Assembly: GCF_000733295.1 (NCBI RefSeq)
Contig: NZ_JPMI01000263.1
Location: 1-39,777 of the forward strand
DNA: 39,777 nucleotides
DNA from: Archangium violaceum Cb vi76
GTDB taxonomy: Bacteria > Myxococcota > Myxococcia > Myxococcales > Myxococcaceae
Reading direction: 5' to 3'
The notes below the pieces were generated by a model, which saw only the letters and a program-made list of their open reading frames with translations, was not told where the DNA came from and ran no database searches. The position numbers were made by a program, and so were the translations under genes. Positions within the stretch are counted from its first letter, which is position 1. Each line of letters starts with the position of its first letter. Below, piece after piece: positions 8,936 through 17,241 of this stretch.

Positions 8936-9748
8936 ATGAACGAGCCCACCTCCACCGCCCTCATCCCGCGCCTGCACCTCTTCGAGCTGCTCGATCAGGA
9001 CTGGTATCCGCGCACCTTGAGAGACCTGGGCACGGACTATCTCCACACCGTCAGCGAGAAGACGGGCGCCTTCGATGCCGCCACGGACGTGCTCGCCCGG
9101 GGCCTGCGTGCCTCGGAGAGCCAGGAGCTGCTGGACCTCGGCTCGGGAGGCAGCGGTCCCCTGCCCCGGCTCTGCCGCCTGCTGGAGAAGGCGCAGGGAC
9201 TGAAGCCGCGCGTGGTGCTCAGCGACCTGTACCCCACCGCCAACGCGGCCGAGCGGGCACGCGCCCATGGCGTCGGCTACCTGGAGCGGCCCGTGGACGC
9301 CACGCGGGTGCCTCCGGAGCTGCGTGGCATGCGCACCCTCTTCAACGCCCTGCACCACTTCCGGCCCGAGCAGGCCCGGCAGGTGCTCGCGGACGCGCAG
9401 CAGCACAACGTCCCCTTCGCCGCCTTTGAAATCATGCGCCGCACGCCGGCCGGAATCCTCGGCATGCTGCCGGTGCCGCTGATGGTGTGGCTCTTCACCC
9501 CGCTCATCCGCCCGCTGACGCCGCTGCGCCTGCTGCTCACGTACGTGCTGCCGGTGGCGCCGCTCGCCAGCCTCTGGGACGGGCTGGTGTCCGCCTTCCG
9601 GGCGCACCGCCCCGAGGAGTTGCGCGCCATGACGGCCTCGATGGCCCGCGAGGGCTACACCTGGGAGGTGGGCGAGTTGAAGCGGCCCGGCAAGCCCATC
9701 GTCACCTATGTGCTCGGTCTGCCCGCGAACTCGCGCCCCGGGAAGTAG
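8936..9748 (+). CDS. SAM-dependent methyltransferase-like protein with a hydrophobic segment
   Basis: This 270-residue protein contains motif I of class I methyltransferases (ELLDLGSGGSGPLPRL, about 62-77), an acidic strand-2 position in VVLSDLYP and a later FNALHHF segment. These fit a Rossmann-fold SAM-binding core of the type acting on small molecules. Between about residues 165 and 215 runs an unusually hydrophobic stretch (GMLPVPLMVWLF, LTPLRLLLTYVLPVAPLASLW), which suggests membrane association or a lipid or quinone-like substrate (inference). The C-terminus returns to a soluble pattern (VGELKRPGKPIVTYVLGLP). The start at 8936 was chosen as the first ATG after the divergent promoter gap; the open frame extends to 8873 without support. 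It converges with the lipid kinase gene, 20 bp between stops. Confidence 0.75.
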   Translation: MNEPTSTALIPRLHLFELLDQDWYPRTLRDLGTDYLHTVSEKTGAFDAATDVLARGLRASESQELLDLGSGGSGPLPRLCRLLEKAQGLKPRVVLSDLYPTANAAERARAHGVGYLERPVDATRVPPELRGMRTLFNALHHFRPEQARQVLADAQQHNVPFAAFEIMRRTPAGILGMLPVPLMVWLFTPLIRPLTPLRLLLTYVLPVAPLASLWDGLVSAFRAHRPEELRAMTASMAREGYTWEVGELKRPGKPIVTYVLGLPANSRPGK

Positions 9749-9768
9749 GCCGTCTCCGGCTCACCTCG

Positions 9769-10776
9769 TCAGGCCACGAGACGCTGGAGTTGCCGCCAGT
9801 CCACCAACTGCACGGACTCCTCGGCCAGGTCGAACTCCAGCGAGCGGCGCAGGCCCATGAGGTCCCCCCCCATCTGCAAGGGCACGTCGCGATCGAACTC
9901 CATGCGCAAGCGCTCGACGAAGAAGTCGTGCATGTGAGGCATCGGGTGATGGCCGCGCCACAGCCGGCGCATGTTGAGGGTGGCCTCGGTCACGCCGGCG
10001 CCATAGACGCGCACGGACAACCGGTGCGGCACCGCCTGGGCGAACGGGAAGGCCTTGAAGCCGAAGCCCCACTCGGTGGTGGTGGCCGCTCCGGCGACGC
10101 CCGCGGGGCCCTCGTAGAGCAGCGCGCCCGTTTCCCCATGGGGAATGGGTATCACGTTGCCCCGCGCGTCCACGGTGAGCGCCGGGGCCCCCAGGTTGTA
10201 CACCTTCACCTGCAACTGGCTCTTGCCGAACAGGTGCCGGGGAATGGTGCGCGTGAACAGGGCGCTCATGTACCCGCGCAGGCCGGCGTTCGCCTCGCGC
10301 AGCGGCCCGGCCGGGAACTTGGACAGGTGGTCCTTGAAGTCCTGCAGCGTCTCCGAGTCCCAACCCGTGCCAGCGAAGGGCGCCACCCGGTTCTCCAGCC
10401 GCACCAGGGAGAAGGGGCGCAGGGGAGGCAGGCGCTCGCCACAGGCGGCCAGCTGGCGCAGGGCCACCGCGGGCTTGGGCGCCCCGGTGACGCGGGCCCA
10501 CGCATTGCCCGTCCCCAGCGGCAGCACCCCGATGGCCGGCAGCGCCACGCCCTGCAGGCGCAGCTCGTTGAGCAGCCCGGTGATGGTGCCGTCACCTCCT
10601 CCGGCCAGCAGCAGCGTGGGCGGGTTGGGACGCAGCTGCTCGGAGATCCACGTCCGGGCCTCCTCCAGCGAGCGGGTGAGGGCCAGGCGGGCCCGGGGGA
10701 AGAAGCGCTGCACCATACCGCCGACCCTCTCGGAGCCCCGGCGTGCGCGCAGATTGACCATCACGGCGATGTTCAT
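9769..10776 (-). CDS. diacylglycerol kinase family lipid kinase
   Basis: This 335-residue protein has the DAGK catalytic fold: MNIAVMVNLRARRG at the start, the nucleotide-binding GGGDGT motif in LLLAGGGDGTITGLLNEL (about 60-77), and the PLGTGNAWAR motif (about 90-99) that matches the conserved LGTGNDFAR. Members phosphorylate diacylglycerol, sphingosine-like lipids or related alcohols using ATP at the membrane face. The C-terminal half (about 120-335) forms the second, beta-rich lipid-binding domain. No signal or membrane segment is present. The start at 10776 follows GGGGAGAG. The longer open frame from 10842 adds a polar extension without a ribosome site. The lipid substrate cannot be told. 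Confidence 0.88.
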   Translation of the reverse strand: MNIAVMVNLRARRGSERVGGMVQRFFPRARLALTRSLEEARTWISEQLRPNPPTLLLAGGGDGTITGLLNELRLQGVALPAIGVLPLGTGNAWARVTGAPKPAVALRQLAACGERLPPLRPFSLVRLENRVAPFAGTGWDSETLQDFKDHLSKFPAGPLREANAGLRGYMSALFTRTIPRHLFGKSQLQVKVYNLGAPALTVDARGNVIPIPHGETGALLYEGPAGVAGAATTTEWGFGFKAFPFAQAVPHRLSVRVYGAGVTEATLNMRRLWRGHHPMPHMHDFFVERLRMEFDRDVPLQMGGDLMGLRRSLEFDLAEESVQLVDWRQLQRLVA

Positions 10777-11344
10777 GGCGGTGTCACTCTCCCCAAGCCA
10801 TGTCATGGTTTCGTCATGGCGTCTCGACCTGGCGATCATCATCCAGTGACGGACACATGAGGGGTTCCCCTCACCACCTGGGGACGAGCGCCATGTGCCT
10901 CCACGCTGTGGCGTGCCCGTGACGGGCGCAAGCCGGACGCCGCCCGCCGTCCAACCGCCAGCAGAAGGGGTGGGAGCCTTCTGTTGGGCATCGTCCCTCC
11001 ACGCGGGTTCCGGCCGTCACCTCCCCGTTGCCAAGATGGAGATGACGCGGAGCGGTGCACGGAAGCGCTGGCCAGGCCTCCCGGAGGACGGGCGAGGTGG
11101 CTCCAGGCACGAGGACGGACCGTCCAGTATCGGGACGGGACGCGGTGGAAGGAGCGGGGCGCGCCGGGAAACGAAGCCGGCGGACACCGTGACGGGTAGG
11201 AAGCCGGAGGCCCGCCCAAGGGCGCGGAATGACTGCGTTCTGGCGCACGGGGGATGGGTTGTGGACGTGGCGTGACGGCTGGTATCTCGGCGGCGCGAGG
11301 CCCGGCGGCCGGCGGAACGGGCCCTGCAATCGCGCTCGGACATC
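10777..11344. other. 568-bp noncoding region between divergent genes
   Basis: No open frame here has convincing coding character. Two structures stand out. At 10958-10987 there is an 11-bp hairpin (CCAGCAGAAGG pairing with CCTTCTGTTGG, 8-nt loop). At 11113-11125 there is a perfect 13-bp palindrome, GGACGG-A-CCGTCC. A possible promoter for the PEGA gene is TTGTGG near 11257 with TATCTC near 11281. The length is unusual for this compact window and leaves room for a small RNA or a complex control region. Confidence 0.5.
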
Positions 11345-12832
11345 ATGACCTTCCTCAAGAACTCGTACTCGATGGTGGTGCTCGCGCTGGTGCTCGGAAG
11401 CGCGGCGGGAGCCGCGCCGCGCCGCGTCGTGGTCTCCAGTGGCGACTGCAAGGACGCGGAGCTCAGCGGTCAGGCCAAGGCGCTCTACGACAGGCTGGTG
11501 TCCCGTCCTGGAGAGAACGTCCTGGGGGCGGCGGACTTCGCCGAGCGGCTGTTCCCCCCACCCTCCGGCAGCTTCGAGGACATCAAGCGGCAGCTCGAGG
11601 CCGCGCAGGGCCAGTTCTACGAGGCGCGTCATGCCCGGGCGGCGCAGGCCATCGACGAGGTGCTCCGGCAGGTGACGCGCCTGCCGCCGGGCGGGGCCCG
11701 CTGGAAGCTGTACGTGGACACGCAGTTGCTGCTGGCGATGAACCAGCGGGCGCTGGGCAAGGTGAAGGAGAGCGACGACGCGTTCCGCAACGTGCTGCGG
11801 CTGGAGCCGGAGTACGCGTTGGATCCGGACTACTACACGCCGTCCACGCGGCAGGCCTTCGACAAGCTGCGTCGCGAGCTGGCGCGGGGCAGGAAGGTGA
11901 AGCTCTCGGTGAAGTCCAACCTGTCGCCCTCCGAGGTGTTCCTGGATGGGCGGAGCGTGGGGCAGACGCCGCTGGTGCTGGAGGTGCCCGCGGGCACGTA
12001 CGACCTGAGCGTGAAGAAGGGCGAGGCGCTCAGCTTCCCGCGCCAGTTGCCGGTGCAGGGCGCGGAGACGCCGGTGCTGGTGGACCTGGCGTATGAGGGC
12101 TCCATCTCGGCCAGTCCCTTCCCGTGCCTCGCGTCGGACGGGGATGGGGAGACGGAGCTGTCCCACGCCGTGCGCCTGGGAGGCACGCTGGGCGTGGAGG
12201 AGGTCATCGTGGTGAGGCTCGAGGGGACGCACAACGGGCCGAAGTGGCTCGCCGCCACGGTGCTCAACGTGGAAGGGGGCCAGAAGCTGCGCGAGGGAGG
12301 CGTCAAGACGCAGGGGCTCGATGCGCCGTCCGAGTCGCTCTCCGCGCTGGTGGACTTCGTCACCACGGGCAAGGATCAGCCGAGCCTCGTGGTCGCGAAG
12401 CCCAACCACCAGCCGCCGTGGGAGCAGCCCTCGGCGATGCTCACCCCGGAGGTGACGGAGAAGTCCGGTGGCTCCGTGCGGCCGCTGCGCGTGCTGTCCT
12501 ACGTGACGCTGGGGGTGGGTGTGGCGGCACTGGCGGGCGCGGGCTACATGCGGCTCTCCCTGGAGCCCGAGTGGCAGGAGCTCACGAATCCGGCGAACGG
12601 GCACCTGGTGGATGGGAAGATCAGCGCCGAGGACACCCGGGGCGTGCGGTTGCTGCGCGACGTGGCGCGGAAGCACAACACCATGGTGGGGCTGCTCGTG
12701 GGCTCGGGCGCGGCGGTGGTGACGGGCACCGTGCTCTTCTTCCTGTCGCCCAACGAGGCGCCTCCGCCGGTGTCGGTGGGTGTCACGGCGGGCCCGGACG
12801 GGGCGGGCGCCACGCTGTCGGGGACGTTCTAG
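11345..12832 (+). CDS. secreted/membrane PEGA-domain protein with TPR-like region
   Basis: This is a 495-residue protein. Residues 1-23 are a signal peptide (VVLALVLGSAAGAA). A helical region (about 60-180) resembles TPR repeats, with ALGKVKESDDAFRNVLRLEPEYALDPDYYTP typical of myxobacterial energy-transducing or scaffold proteins. A PEGA domain follows (about 185-235; SPSEVFLDGRSVGQTPLVLEVPAGTY in separate motifs), named for its Pro-Glu-Gly-Ala-like turn and usually extracytoplasmic. Two membrane segments lie near 383-405 and 446-468. The function is unknown; PEGA proteins of this layout are frequent in Myxococcota and often serve cell-envelope assembly or surface structures (family knowledge). 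The ribosome site is weak. It stands alone, followed 98 bp later by the cysteine-rich lipoprotein gene. Confidence 0.82.
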   Translation: MTFLKNSYSMVVLALVLGSAAGAAPRRVVVSSGDCKDAELSGQAKALYDRLVSRPGENVLGAADFAERLFPPPSGSFEDIKRQLEAAQGQFYEARHARAAQAIDEVLRQVTRLPPGGARWKLYVDTQLLLAMNQRALGKVKESDDAFRNVLRLEPEYALDPDYYTPSTRQAFDKLRRELARGRKVKLSVKSNLSPSEVFLDGRSVGQTPLVLEVPAGTYDLSVKKGEALSFPRQLPVQGAETPVLVDLAYEGSISASPFPCLASDGDGETELSHAVRLGGTLGVEEVIVVRLEGTHNGPKWLAATVLNVEGGQKLREGGVKTQGLDAPSESLSALVDFVTTGKDQPSLVVAKPNHQPPWEQPSAMLTPEVTEKSGGSVRPLRVLSYVTLGVGVAALAGAGYMRLSLEPEWQELTNPANGHLVDGKISAEDTRGVRLLRDVARKHNTMVGLLVGSGAAVVTGTVLFFLSPNEAPPPVSVGVTAGPDGAGATLSGTF

Positions 12833-12930
12833 TGACACAGGCACCCACACTCCATGTGAAACCATTTCCTTGACCTGCTCTCCCGACTATTCCAGTTTCC
12901 CGGGTTGAACCCCCCACGAGGAGAGTCGGG

Positions 12931-13314
12931 ATGAAGAAGCTGACGCTGATCGCCGGAGTGCTGACGCTGGTGCTGGTGGGCTGTGGCCCGGTCGAGAGCG
13001 AGACGGCGGACCTGGGCGCGGAGCCCACGGGCACGGACACCGCCGCGCTGACCATGTACCCGGAGTGTTGCTCCGCCATCCCGAACTCCGGGTACACGGA
13101 GGCGTTCTGTGACTCGGTGGCGTACTCGCCGGGGCGCTGCAACCAGGTGTGGGGCGGCTCGGCGTGCCAGTGGAACAACACCAACTGCCCCGTGACATGC
13201 TGCCAGCCCAAGAGCGGCAGCACCGTGTCCTGGAACTACTGCAACTCGTTCACGATGTCCGCCGACCGCTGCAACGCGGTCAACGGCGGCACCACCTGCA
13301 ACTGGACCTGCTGA
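12931..13314 (+). CDS. small cysteine-rich lipoprotein with duplicated module
   Basis: This 127-residue protein starts with a lipoprotein signal (LVLVGC, lipidated Cys18). The mature part contains two copies of a 40-residue module. The first runs from MYPECCSA to WNNTNC and the second from TCCQPKSG to CNWTC. Shared positions are a CC pair, a (F/Y)C, an RCN followed by a V-x-GG turn, C-x-W and a final Cys. Six cysteines per module suggest three disulphides each. A good ribosome site (ACGAGGAGAG) precedes ATG 12931. I do not recognise the family. It resembles small disulphide-rich domains of secreted binding proteins or inhibitors, and it precedes a secreted peptidase gene by 63 bp, which could be its partner (inference). 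Confidence 0.85.
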   Translation: MKKLTLIAGVLTLVLVGCGPVESETADLGAEPTGTDTAALTMYPECCSAIPNSGYTEAFCDSVAYSPGRCNQVWGGSACQWNNTNCPVTCCQPKSGSTVSWNYCNSFTMSADRCNAVNGGTTCNWTC

Positions 13315-13344
13315 GCGCCACGCGCACCCGGGTTCCACGGGCTT

Positions 13345-13359
13345 GGGAGGCACGGTGCC
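13345..13359. promoter_or_regulatory. 15-bp perfect palindrome before the M64 peptidase gene
   Basis: GAGGCAC-G-GTGCCTC lies 19-33 bp upstream of the peptidase start codon. It is short, GC-rich and lacks a T-run, so an operator or a weak hairpin in the leader are both possible. Confidence 0.45.
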
Positions 13360-13377
13360 TCTGGTACGTTCCCGCGC

Positions 13378-14799
13378 ATGAACGTCCTCCTGGCCCTGCT
13401 GTTGGCCGCGAGCGCCTCGAGCGCTCCGGCCCCCCGCACCTTCCGCGTCGACTACTTCCACACCGGCAACGCCACCGAGGAGCGTTTCAGCCTCGATCGG
13501 CTCGTGGTGGAGCCCCTGCCCTGGCCCGGCCACCCCGCTCGCGGCGTGGATGAGAGCAACCTCGGCAAGTACCTCTTCGAGGTGCGCGACCGCGCCACCA
13601 ACCGGCTGCTGTACTCGCGCGGCTTCGCCTCCATCTACGGCGAGTGGGAGACGACTCCCGAGGCCCGCGAGATGAACCGCACCTTCCACGAGTCCCTGCG
13701 CTTCCCCTCCCCGGAGAAGCCCGTGCAGGTGATGCTCAAGAAGCGCGCGAAGGACAACTCCTTCCGCGAGCTGTGGAGCTTCACCGTCGACCCCCAGGAC
13801 ATGTTCGTCGACCCGTCCACGCCCGCCTCGCCTGGCGCGCTGTTGAAGCTGGTGGACAACGGCCCGTCCGCGGACAAGGTGGACTTCCTCATCCTCGGCG
13901 ATGGCTACACCGAGAAGGAGCGCGCCAAGTTCGAGAAGGACGCACGGCGGCTGGTGGACATCCTCTTCGGCTTCTCGCCCTTCAAGGAGCGCAAGCAGGA
14001 CTTCAACGTGTGGGGCCTCATGCCCGCCGCCCGCGAGTCCGGCATCTCCCGGCCCTCCACCGGCATCCACCGTGACTCGCCCGTGGGCTCCACCTATGAC
14101 GCCTTCGGCAGCGAGCGCTACGTCCTCACCTTCGAGAACCGCCGCTTCCGCGACATCGCCGCCTTCGCGCCCTACGAGTTCGTGGAAATCCTCGTCAACG
14201 GCAACACCTACGGCGGCGGAGGCATCTTCGGCCTCTACAGCACCGTGGCCGCCGACAGCCTCTGGGCCCCCTATGTCTTCGTCCACGAGTTCGGCCACCA
14301 CTTCGCCGGGCTCGCGGACGAGTACTACACCTCGGAGTCGGCCTACGCCCCCGCCGAGGAGCGCGTGGAGCCGTGGGAGAAGAACGTCACCGCGCTCAAC
14401 GACCCCGCCCGGCTCAAGTGGAAGCACCTGATGACGCCCGGCACGCCGCTGCCCACGCCCTGGCGGAAGGACGAGTACGAGAAGCACGCGCGCGAGGTGC
14501 AGCAGCAACGCCGCCGCATCCGCGCCGAGCGCCGCCCCGAGTCGGAGATGGACGCGCTCTTCACCTCCCAGCGCGACTGGGAGGAGAAATTCCTCGGCCA
14601 GCAGCAGTACGCCGGCAAAGTGGGCGCCTTCGAGGGCGCCATGTACGAGGCCCGCGGCTACTACCGGCCCCAGGTGGATTGCGTGATGTTCACCCGCGAC
14701 CGCGTGCCCTTCTGCTCCGTCTGCCAGCACGCCCTCACCGAGGTCATCGACCTGTACGCGGGCCCTCGAAATGGCAAGGCCCCGAAGACGGCGCCCTGA
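13378..14799 (+). CDS. secreted M64-family zinc metallopeptidase (IgA peptidase-like)
   Basis: This 473-residue protein has a short signal peptide (VLLALLLAASASSAPA) and an N-terminal beta-rich domain (about 20-150). The peptidase domain follows, with FLILGDGYTEKE (about 170-181) and the zinc motif HEFGHHFAGLADEYY: His303, Glu304 and His307 are the first ligands and the catalytic acid. These signatures identify peptidase family M64. The family was named for an immunoglobulin A protease from Clostridium, but environmental members are probably general secreted endopeptidases. A long charged helix (EVQQQRRRIRAERRPE) and a late CSVC pair near the C-terminus are also present. In a predatory myxobacterium a role in prey protein digestion is plausible (inference). 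A terminator-like hairpin follows at 14834. Confidence 0.92.
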   Translation: MNVLLALLLAASASSAPAPRTFRVDYFHTGNATEERFSLDRLVVEPLPWPGHPARGVDESNLGKYLFEVRDRATNRLLYSRGFASIYGEWETTPEAREMNRTFHESLRFPSPEKPVQVMLKKRAKDNSFRELWSFTVDPQDMFVDPSTPASPGALLKLVDNGPSADKVDFLILGDGYTEKERAKFEKDARRLVDILFGFSPFKERKQDFNVWGLMPAARESGISRPSTGIHRDSPVGSTYDAFGSERYVLTFENRRFRDIAAFAPYEFVEILVNGNTYGGGGIFGLYSTVAADSLWAPYVFVHEFGHHFAGLADEYYTSESAYAPAEERVEPWEKNVTALNDPARLKWKHLMTPGTPLPTPWRKDEYEKHAREVQQQRRRIRAERRPESEMDALFTSQRDWEEKFLGQQQYAGKVGAFEGAMYEARGYYRPQVDCVMFTRDRVPFCSVCQHALTEVIDLYAGPRNGKAPKTAP

Positions 14800-14833
14800 G
14801 TCTGGCCGCCCAGGTCCGCGAGCCGAGACCCCG

Positions 14834-14861
14834 GCGGGCAGGGCCTCCGTCCCCTGCCTGC
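14834..14861 (+). terminator. hairpin after the M64 gene
   Basis: GCGGGCAGGG pairs with CCCTGCCTGC (9 of 10 positions) around an 8-nt loop, 35 bp after the stop. No T-run follows, which is common in high-G+C genomes. Confidence 0.5.
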
Positions 14862-14915
14862 TGCCGTCCGGGTTGTACGTCTCCAACCTGACAGGGAAAG
14901 GAGGCGGACACACCC

Positions 14916-15377
14916 ATGGCCATGATGCACAACATGGATACGACGGAGTCCTGGTCTGGTGAGGGCGTGGGAACAAGCGTGGAGTCGTTCCTCGCGCACA
15001 TCAACCGCGAGGTCCCCGAGTACTCCCCGACGGAGGTGGCGGACGCGGTGATGAGCGCGCTGTGCGAGCGGCTCCCCGGTGGACTGGTGCAGGAGCTCCG
15101 CGAGCAGTTCCCCGAGGGCCTGCGCAGGCTCTTCGAGCGCAGTTGGAAGGACCGGACTGCTCCCGCTCAGAAGTTCGAAAAGGACGACTTCTACCTGGAC
15201 ATCGCCGAGCGGTTGCAGGTCGAGCCCGAGAACGTCCGCCTCGTGCTCCATGTCTTCTTCGGCTCCCTGCATTCTCAAATCACCGAGAAGCTGGCGCAGA
15301 AGATCCGCGCCGAGATGCCGCCCAACATCGCCGGCACCTTCGACGCCGCCCGCCGCGACGCGGACCTGCCTCGCTAG
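14916..15377 (+). CDS. DUF2267 domain protein
   Basis: This is a 153-residue soluble, mostly helical protein. The pattern matches DUF2267 (PF10025): two helical repeats, one with AVMSALCERLPGGLVQELREQFPEGLRRLF and one with YLDIAERLQVEPENVRLVLHVFFGSL (given as separate segments), each ending in an amphipathic helix. Members occur singly near stress genes; their biochemical role is not established. AAAGGAGG precedes the ATG at 14916; further in-frame ATGs at 14922 and 14934 are less well placed. It ends at a strong shared terminator with the SIMPL gene on the other strand. Confidence 0.85.
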   Translation: MAMMHNMDTTESWSGEGVGTSVESFLAHINREVPEYSPTEVADAVMSALCERLPGGLVQELREQFPEGLRRLFERSWKDRTAPAQKFEKDDFYLDIAERLQVEPENVRLVLHVFFGSLHSQITEKLAQKIRAEMPPNIAGTFDAARRDADLPR

Positions 15378-15387
15378 GCGTTGAAAC

Positions 15388-15425
15388 GGAAGCCCCGGAA
15401 GGCCCACGAGCCCTCCGGGGTTTCC
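15388..15425. terminator. bidirectional terminator
   Basis: A 12-bp stem (GGAAGCCCCGGA with TCCGGGGTTTCC, one G-U pair) with a 14-nt loop lies between convergent stops. It has a short T-run on the plus side and an A-run on the other side, so it can serve both genes. Confidence 0.85.
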
Positions 15426-15427
15426 TC

Positions 15428-16201
15428 CTACCTGCCCTCGATGGCGAAGATGAGCGTCACCCGCGCCGTCACCGTCTGCTCCTCCGGCTGGATGGGCGTC
15501 GTCACGTCCGCCGCGCTTCCCGCCCGCGCCATCTCGAAGCGCGCCGCCATCGGGAGGGGACGGGGCGGCTCGGACACCGTGCTCGCGTCCAGCACCGGGC
15601 CCAGCTTCACGCCCAGCGCCGTGGCCAGCACCTGCGCGGATTGCCTCGCCCGCTCCACCGCGTTGCGCAGCGCATCGCCCTGCACCACCTCCGGCTTGCT
15701 CAGGCCGAAGCGCACCGAGTCCACCCGGTTGGCCCCCGCCCCCAGCGCCGTGTCCAGCAGCGTCCCCACCCGCGACAGCTCGCGCACGTGCACCTCCACC
15801 TGGTTGCTCACCCGGTAGCCCCTCAGCTTCGGCGCCTCCTCCGGCCTCGGCTGCGGCTGGTACTCGGGGAACACCGAGTAGTTGCGCGTCTCGATTTCCT
15901 TGCGCGGAATCCCCGCCTGCACCAGCGCGGCGATGACCTTGTCCATCTTCCGCGCGTTCTCCTCCGCCGCCGCCTTCGCCGTGGGCGCCAGCGTCTCCAG
16001 CGCCAGGTCGATGAAGGCCTCGTCCGGTGCCACCTTCACCTCGCCCATCCCCTCCACCCGGATGGTCCTATCCAACGGACTCACCGCGGGCCCGGGCGGG
16101 GGCGCGGGCCGTGGAGCGACCCGGGGCTGCGCTTGCGCTCCAAAGGACAGGGCGCCGCTCATCAGCAGGACGAGCAGCGGGGCAGTGCGCACAACCGACA
16201 T
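15428..16201 (-). CDS. periplasmic SIMPL (DUF541) domain protein
   Basis: This 257-residue protein has a Sec signal peptide (LLVLLMSGALSFGAQA) and a SIMPL domain (PF04402). Diagnostic stretches are IRVEGMGEVKVAPDEAFI at the domain start, KEIETRNYSVFPEY in the middle, and a C-terminal VTARVTLIFAIEG. SIMPL proteins are periplasmic or outer-membrane associated, form oligomers and have been linked to oxidative-stress tolerance in E. coli YggE (family knowledge). Two adjacent ATGs exist. GAGGAGG is only 2 bp before the first (16204) but 5 bp before the second, so 16201 was chosen. A proline-rich linker (about 21-40) separates the signal from the domain. Confidence 0.88.
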   Translation of the reverse strand: MSVVRTAPLLVLLMSGALSFGAQAQPRVAPRPAPPPGPAVSPLDRTIRVEGMGEVKVAPDEAFIDLALETLAPTAKAAAEENARKMDKVIAALVQAGIPRKEIETRNYSVFPEYQPQPRPEEAPKLRGYRVSNQVEVHVRELSRVGTLLDTALGAGANRVDSVRFGLSKPEVVQGDALRNAVERARQSAQVLATALGVKLGPVLDASTVSEPPRPLPMAARFEMARAGSAADVTTPIQPEEQTVTARVTLIFAIEGR

Positions 16202-16496
16202 CATGGCCTCCTCGTGAGGCGGGCTCCGCCTCAAGGTGTGTTCGTGGCAAGGGGGTGGCATCACCCCGTGCAGCCGTGCATGGACTGGCTGCCTGGAGAG
16301 TAGCGGGGAGGGCAGTGCCAATGCGTGGGAATCGAGCCGTGAAGGAAGGGAGGCGGAGCTACTCCGCACGGGTCGAGCACGAGAGCAGGAGCCTCCGCGT
16401 GTTCGCGGGACTTTGAGACACGGGCACCAGGAGCGCTATTGTCGCGCCCGCTTGCCCCGGCTCGCGTGGTTCGCGGCCCCGGCGCTGAGGAGCTCC

Positions 16497-17087
16497 ATGC
16501 GGATACTGCTGTTCCTGATCGCGCTGCTCTCGGGTGGCTACGCCGGTTACCTCTCCACCGTCGCGAAGACCTCCTATTCGTCGTTCTCGCCCGCCCAGCT
16601 CGATCAAATCGAGGCCGAGCAGACCCGGCAGCTCGACAGGACCTCGGGCGACGAGCGCGACAACCATCTCATCTCCCTCTCCCTCATCCGCGACGAGCGC
16701 ACCCGCCTCTTCCACATCCCGGTGGCCGGCGGCGTCGCGGCGCTCTCCCTCCTCTCCGCGCTCGTCCTCACGCTCGTGGGCAAGCGCGGCAAGGACTCGG
16801 GGCAGGAGGAGGATCCGTATGGCCCTCCGGCCGAGTCCGGCGGGTCCCGGCAGATGGATAGAAACCGGGCCGCGGCCATCCTCGGTGTCCGCCCCGATGC
16901 GCCCCGCGCCGTCATCGAGGCCGCCCTCCAGGCCCAGCTCGCCGAGAAGGACCCCTCGCAGCTCGGCGGGCACGACCCCAGCCTCCGTCAGAAAATCCAT
17001 CAGCAGCGCGAGGAGCTCCAGGCGGCCGCCAATGTGTTGTTGGGCCGACGCGAGCTCGCCTTCAACCCCGAGGGGACCCAGGGCTGA
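16497..17087 (+). CDS. two-segment membrane protein with J-domain-like tail
   Basis: This 196-residue protein starts with a membrane segment (about 2-20, LLFLIALLSGGYAGYL). An exposed helical loop (about 28-72) and a second membrane segment (about 74-97, IPVAGGVAALSLLSALVLTLV) follow. The cytoplasmic tail (about 120-190) reads ILGVRPDAPRAVIEAALQA then KIHQQREELQAAANVLLG. The pattern resembles a DnaJ-type three-helix fold but lacks the HPD triad (KDPSQ at the loop), so Hsp70 stimulation is unlikely. I do not recognise a named family. GAGGAG lies just before ATG 16497; the upstream open frame to 16236 overlaps the divergent promoter region and was rejected. Confidence 0.7.
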   Translation: MRILLFLIALLSGGYAGYLSTVAKTSYSSFSPAQLDQIEAEQTRQLDRTSGDERDNHLISLSLIRDERTRLFHIPVAGGVAALSLLSALVLTLVGKRGKDSGQEEDPYGPPAESGGSRQMDRNRAAAILGVRPDAPRAVIEAALQAQLAEKDPSQLGGHDPSLRQKIHQQREELQAAANVLLGRRELAFNPEGTQG

Positions 17088-17134
17088 ACCCCTCCCGGCG
17101 GGCACCGCTGTCCAGCTTCCATCGAACCATGTGC

Positions 17135-17157
17135 CCCCCGGTCCGTTGCTCCGGGGG
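17135..17157 (+). terminator. hairpin between membrane protein and reductase genes
   Basis: CCCCCGG and CCGGGGG pair perfectly over a 9-nt loop, 47 bp after the stop at 17087. No T-run is present; it may instead act in the leader of the reductase mRNA. Confidence 0.5.
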
Positions 17158-17241
17158 AACGCGCTGTCCATCCTCCCAACGGCCTCGCCGGATTCTTTCA
17201 ATCACCCGGTGAGGCACTGACGTCCGAGGGGGAACCACACC

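Noticed and set aside
12899-12914. GGGTTGAACCCC also present near 39751
   Set aside because: It is a short palindrome occurring twice with different flanks; chance is likely and no function is suggested.
16202-16204. First of two adjacent ATGs as start of the SIMPL gene
   Set aside because: GAGGAGG is only 2 bp before it; the second ATG has a normal distance.
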